Below are positions 44,056 through 46,260 of a stretch of 46,260 bases of DNA, one piece after another. Each line of letters begins with the position of its first letter. Within the stretch, counting starts at the first letter, position 1. Made by a program: the position numbers and the translations under genes. The DNA comes from an uncultured Collinsella sp. (GTDB lineage Bacteria; Actinomycetota; Coriobacteriia; Coriobacteriales; Coriobacteriaceae): assembly GCA_937989875.1 (NCBI GenBank), contig CALKBO010000010.1, positions 1-46,260 on the forward strand, given 5' to 3'. A model generated the notes under the pieces. The model worked only from the letters and a program-made list of their open reading frames with translations, was not told the origin of the DNA and ran no database searches.

Positions 44056-45144
44056 ATGGCTCATCGCTCCGTAATTCCGTTTGGCCCGCAGCACCCGGTG
44101 CTGCCCGAGCCGCTTCATCTGGACCTGGTGATCGAGGACGACCGCGTCATCGAAGCAATTCCGCAGATCGGCTTTGTGCACCGCGGACTCGAGAAGCTCA
44201 CCGAAAAGCGCGATATGCATCAGTTTGGCTACATCGCCGAGCGCATCTGCGGCATCTGCGCCGTGGGCCATAGCTGTGGCTACGCCAGCGCCTGCGAGCG
44301 CATGCTCGGCATCGAGGTGCCTGGTCGCGTGCAGTATATCCGCACCATTCTGCATGAGCTTTCGCGCATTCACTCGCACCTGCTGTGGCTGGGCCTGCTC
44401 GCCGATGCCTTTGGCTTTGAGGCGCTGTTCTATCGTTCGTGGACGCTGCGCGAGCAGATTCTCAAGATCTTTGAGAGCACGTGCGGCGGTCGCGTGATTC
44501 TGTCGATTAACGAGATTGGCGGCCTTAAACACGACATTGAGGATTCCGAGCTGGCGGGTATTGTCCAGACGCTCGACGCTATGCGCCCTGACTACGAGGC
44601 CGTGGTGCATACATTTTTGGACGACAATAGCTGCGGCGAGCGCCTGCATAGCGTGGGCGTGATCAGCAAGAAGGACGCGCTGGATCTGTCGATGGTCGGC
44701 CCGTTCGGTCGCGCCTCGGGCGTGGATTATGACGTGCGCATGTTCGGTGACGGTGCCTATGCGGACTTGGCTGCGTTTGAGCCGATTGTTGCCACCGATG
44801 GCGACTGTTATGCCCGCTGCCAGGTGCGTTGTGCCGAGGTTACGCAGGCCATGGACATTATCAAGGAGCTTGTCGGCAAGATTCCGCACGACGGTATCGG
44901 CGGGCGTACCAAGCTCACGCCGGCCGACGGCGCGCGCGGCGAGGTTGTGATTGAACAGCCGCGCGGCGAGGCATATTACTATGTGCGCGGTAACGGCACC
45001 AAGAACCTGGACCGTTTCCGCGTGCGCACGCCGACGTCGCAGAACCTGGCGGGTCTGACGCATGCGCTGCAGGGCGTGCTCCTTGCCAACGTGCCCATGA
45101 TTATCCTGACCATCGACCCCTGCATTAGCTGCACGGAAAGGTAG
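44056..45144 (+). CDS. Ech hydrogenase large subunit EchE (NiFe active site)
   Basis: A 362-residue catalytic subunit homologous to NuoD. Both pairs of nickel-binding cysteines are retained: RICGICAVGHSCGYASACE near the N-terminus and DPCISCTER at the very C-terminus. This separates a true group 4 [NiFe] hydrogenase from complex I-like subunits, which have lost them. Like other Ech large subunits it ends directly after the second motif, so no C-terminal peptide needs removal. Other matches are EAIPQIGFVHRGLEKL and LHELSRIHSHLLWLGL. The HypA-F maturation genes needed for the metal site are not in the window. Confidence 0.92.
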   Translation: MAHRSVIPFGPQHPVLPEPLHLDLVIEDDRVIEAIPQIGFVHRGLEKLTEKRDMHQFGYIAERICGICAVGHSCGYASACERMLGIEVPGRVQYIRTILHELSRIHSHLLWLGLLADAFGFEALFYRSWTLREQILKIFESTCGGRVILSINEIGGLKHDIEDSELAGIVQTLDAMRPDYEAVVHTFLDDNSCGERLHSVGVISKKDALDLSMVGPFGRASGVDYDVRMFGDGAYADLAAFEPIVATDGDCYARCQVRCAEVTQAMDIIKELVGKIPHDGIGGRTKLTPADGARGEVVIEQPRGEAYYYVRGNGTKNLDRFRVRTPTSQNLAGLTHALQGVLLANVPMIILTIDPCISCTER

Positions 45145-45151
45145 GCGCGGC

Positions 45152-45493
45152 ATGAGTTTACTGACATTTGCCAAGACGGCCTTGGGCTCTATGGTCAAGC
45201 AGCCGGTAACGGTGTGCTATCCGCAGGAGAAGCTCGCGGCACCCGAGCGCCTGCGCGGGCATATCGTTAACGACATGAACGTGTGCATCTGCTGTGGCAT
45301 GTGCGCGCGCCGCTGCCCGGCGGGCGCACTCGCGGTCGATCGCAAGGGCGGAACGTGGTCGATCGACCCGTATGCCTGTGTGGTGTGCGGCGAGTGCATC
45401 GAAAGCTGTCCTAAACACTGCCTGAGCATGGACACCGCGCGCACTCCAGTCGCGGCGGACAAGACTCCCACAGTAGAAACCAAGCCGGAATAG
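45152..45493 (+). CDS. Ech hydrogenase ferredoxin-like subunit EchF
   Basis: A 113-residue protein with two 4Fe-4S motifs, CICCGMCARRCP and CVVCGECIESCPKHC, resembling NuoI and polyferredoxins. It would relay electrons from soluble ferredoxin to the EchC cluster. ATG 45152 is preceded by a weak GGCGCGG site seven bases after the echE stop, consistent with coupling. It is the last gene of the operon, followed by a strong terminator. Confidence 0.9.
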   Translation: MSLLTFAKTALGSMVKQPVTVCYPQEKLAAPERLRGHIVNDMNVCICCGMCARRCPAGALAVDRKGGTWSIDPYACVVCGECIESCPKHCLSMDTARTPVAADKTPTVETKPE

Positions 45494-45525
45494 CGTTGGG
45501 ATGGGGCTGGTATAGCGCTGGAATA

Positions 45526-45559
45526 GGGGCCGGTGGGGCAAAAATGCCCCACCGGCCCC
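45526..45559 (+). terminator. Terminator of the ech operon
   Basis: A perfect 15-bp stem (45526-45540 with 45545-45559) around AAAA. No long T-run follows, but the stem is very stable and sits 33 bases after the last ech stop. Confidence 0.75.
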
Positions 45560-45590
45560 GCGCTTAAACGCGCGGTTGGGCTGCCACGAA

Positions 45591-45743
45591 CAAAACTATG
45601 CCGGATTACGGGGCTGGATTGCGAATCCCCAACCATACAGAAAATCGAAAAACAAAACCGCAGGTAGATAGCCTGCCGTTTTTCAAAAAAAGGCTGTATG
45701 GATGAGGACTCCGACTTTAGCCCCGTAATCCGGCATAGTTTTG
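45591..45743. mobile_element. Type A nested-palindrome element, copy 2
   Basis: A 153-bp segment with perfect 25-bp inverted ends (45591-45615 and 45719-45743; CAAAACTATGCCGGATTACG...). Inside are ACCATACAG/CTGTATGG and a central hairpin with AAAACCGCAGGTA. The ends match copy 1 (30459-30624) closely while much of the interior has diverged. Confidence 0.82.
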
Positions 45744-45770
45744 AAATAGCACCATATCCGTAGCAGCCCT

Positions 45771-46039
45771 TGATCTCCCGTGGACAGAGGGAAACGGATC
45801 ATTTTTGCCTCACGAGGGCTGCCGCGTGACCCGTCTGCCACGAAATGGGCCTATCTACTACGTTTAGGCGGCAGTCCTCGACCACGTCAAGTAATGCGAA
45901 ATGAAAACCGCAGGTAGAACGCTTGCGGTTTTTCATGAAAAGCGGCTATGGTCGGGGTATCGAGTCAAACGTAGTAGATGGCCCGATTTCGTGGCGAGCG
46001 TTACCAACTGATCCCCCGGGGACGGAGGAAAACGGATCA
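45771..46039. mobile_element. Type B nested-palindrome element, copy 2
   Basis: A 269-bp segment with the same layers as copy 1. The outer units at 45771-45801 and 46009-46039 read TGATC-CCC...GGATCA. The middle arms 45838-45865 and 45967-45994 contain CTACTACGTTT and CACGAAA. The central hairpin is formed by ATGAAAACCGCA (45901-45912) and TGCGGTTTTTCAT (45924-45936). It follows type A copy 2 by 27 bases, so the A-B order and spacing are kept between the two loci. Confidence 0.82.
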
Positions 46040-46089
46040 TTTTGACCTGTTGGCTCCGAGTCGCACCCGTTTTCCTGCGAAAACTTTCG

Positions 46090-46204
46090 TGTCTCAACTT
46101 CGGTGAGACATTTGTCTCACGCCCAAAATCAAATCTGGAACGTGTGTCACCTGCCCTAATTGTGTCTCATTTCGTAACTTTAGGCTGATGCAAGGTTTGA
46201 GACA
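46090..46204. repeat. Cluster of TGTCTCA / TGAGACA motifs at the window end
   Basis: Five copies of the heptamer occur in 115 bases: TGTCTCA at 46090, 46113 and 46163, and the inverse TGAGACA at 46104 and 46198. The first two form a hairpin. It may be a regulatory region or the start of another nested repeat cut by the window edge. No gene is seen from 46040 to 46260. Confidence 0.5.
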
Positions 46205-46260
46205 GTGGTTGATTTTCAATCTCAACGCAACAGCCTGAACGGACCCCGCGTTTCCGCAGC

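Noticed and set aside
39843..45493. Complex I (Nuo) fragment
   Set aside because: The large subunit retains both nickel-binding cysteine pairs (RICGIC and DPCISC) and there are no NuoEFG or antiporter repeats, so an Ech-type hydrogenase fits better.

Overview
This 46.3-kb window is high-GC, densely coded bacterial chromosome. The gene set (Ech-type hydrogenase, Nfn transhydrogenase, class B sortase, ECF transporter, MoaE-like and Cytidylate_kin2-like proteins), the actinobacterial-looking initiator tRNA and the many palindromic intergenic repeats point to an anaerobic gut actinobacterium of the class Coriobacteriia, most likely Collinsella or a close relative. This is inferred from style and gene content; no 16S gene is present.

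Layout. 0.2-5 kb: carAB behind a PyrR-type RNA hairpin. 5-13 kb: purine genes purE, purF and purM-purN, interspersed with a class B sortase, a MoaE-like protein and a CmpB-family membrane protein. 12.8-15.2 kb: an orphan PTS EIIA, a membrane-anchored parvulin foldase and a YqeY protein. 15.4-19.1 kb: a polar amino acid ABC transporter (ATPase, Tat-lipoprotein receptor, two permeases) followed by a cytidylate-kinase-like protein. 19.2-27 kb, minus strand: NfnAB, then the conserved glmU-prs-pth block, which is split by a 1.7-kb segment holding a nuclease-like gene between two copies of a terminal-inverted-repeat element. 27-30.4 kb: an ECF transporter (T, fused A-A, S). 31-36 kb: exonuclease III, sirtuin, a fused DHPS-HPPK, a degenerate biotin-ligase homologue and CoaX. 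36.3 kb: initiator tRNA. 36.7-38.7 kb: an Old Yellow Enzyme-type Fe-S flavoprotein. 39-45.5 kb: an orphan transposase-like HTH protein, then a complete Ech [NiFe]-hydrogenase operon in which EchA and EchB are one 960-residue protein.

How the genes work together. carAB, purEFMN and prs supply nucleotide precursors. Nfn and Ech form a ferredoxin-centred redox pair: Nfn interconverts NADH, NADPH and reduced ferredoxin, while Ech couples ferredoxin oxidation to H2 evolution and ion transport.

The most unusual content is non-coding. At least three families of 150-290-bp elements with nested inverted repeats are present. One composite (types A and B) occurs twice, 15 kb apart. Another (type C) brackets the nuclease-like gene. 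A third (type D) lies in frame inside the fused ABC ATPase and forms its interdomain linker. A separate family of short palindromes with GGGACAG-type cores sits at gene ends, and in two cases its arm contains the stop codon of the gene.
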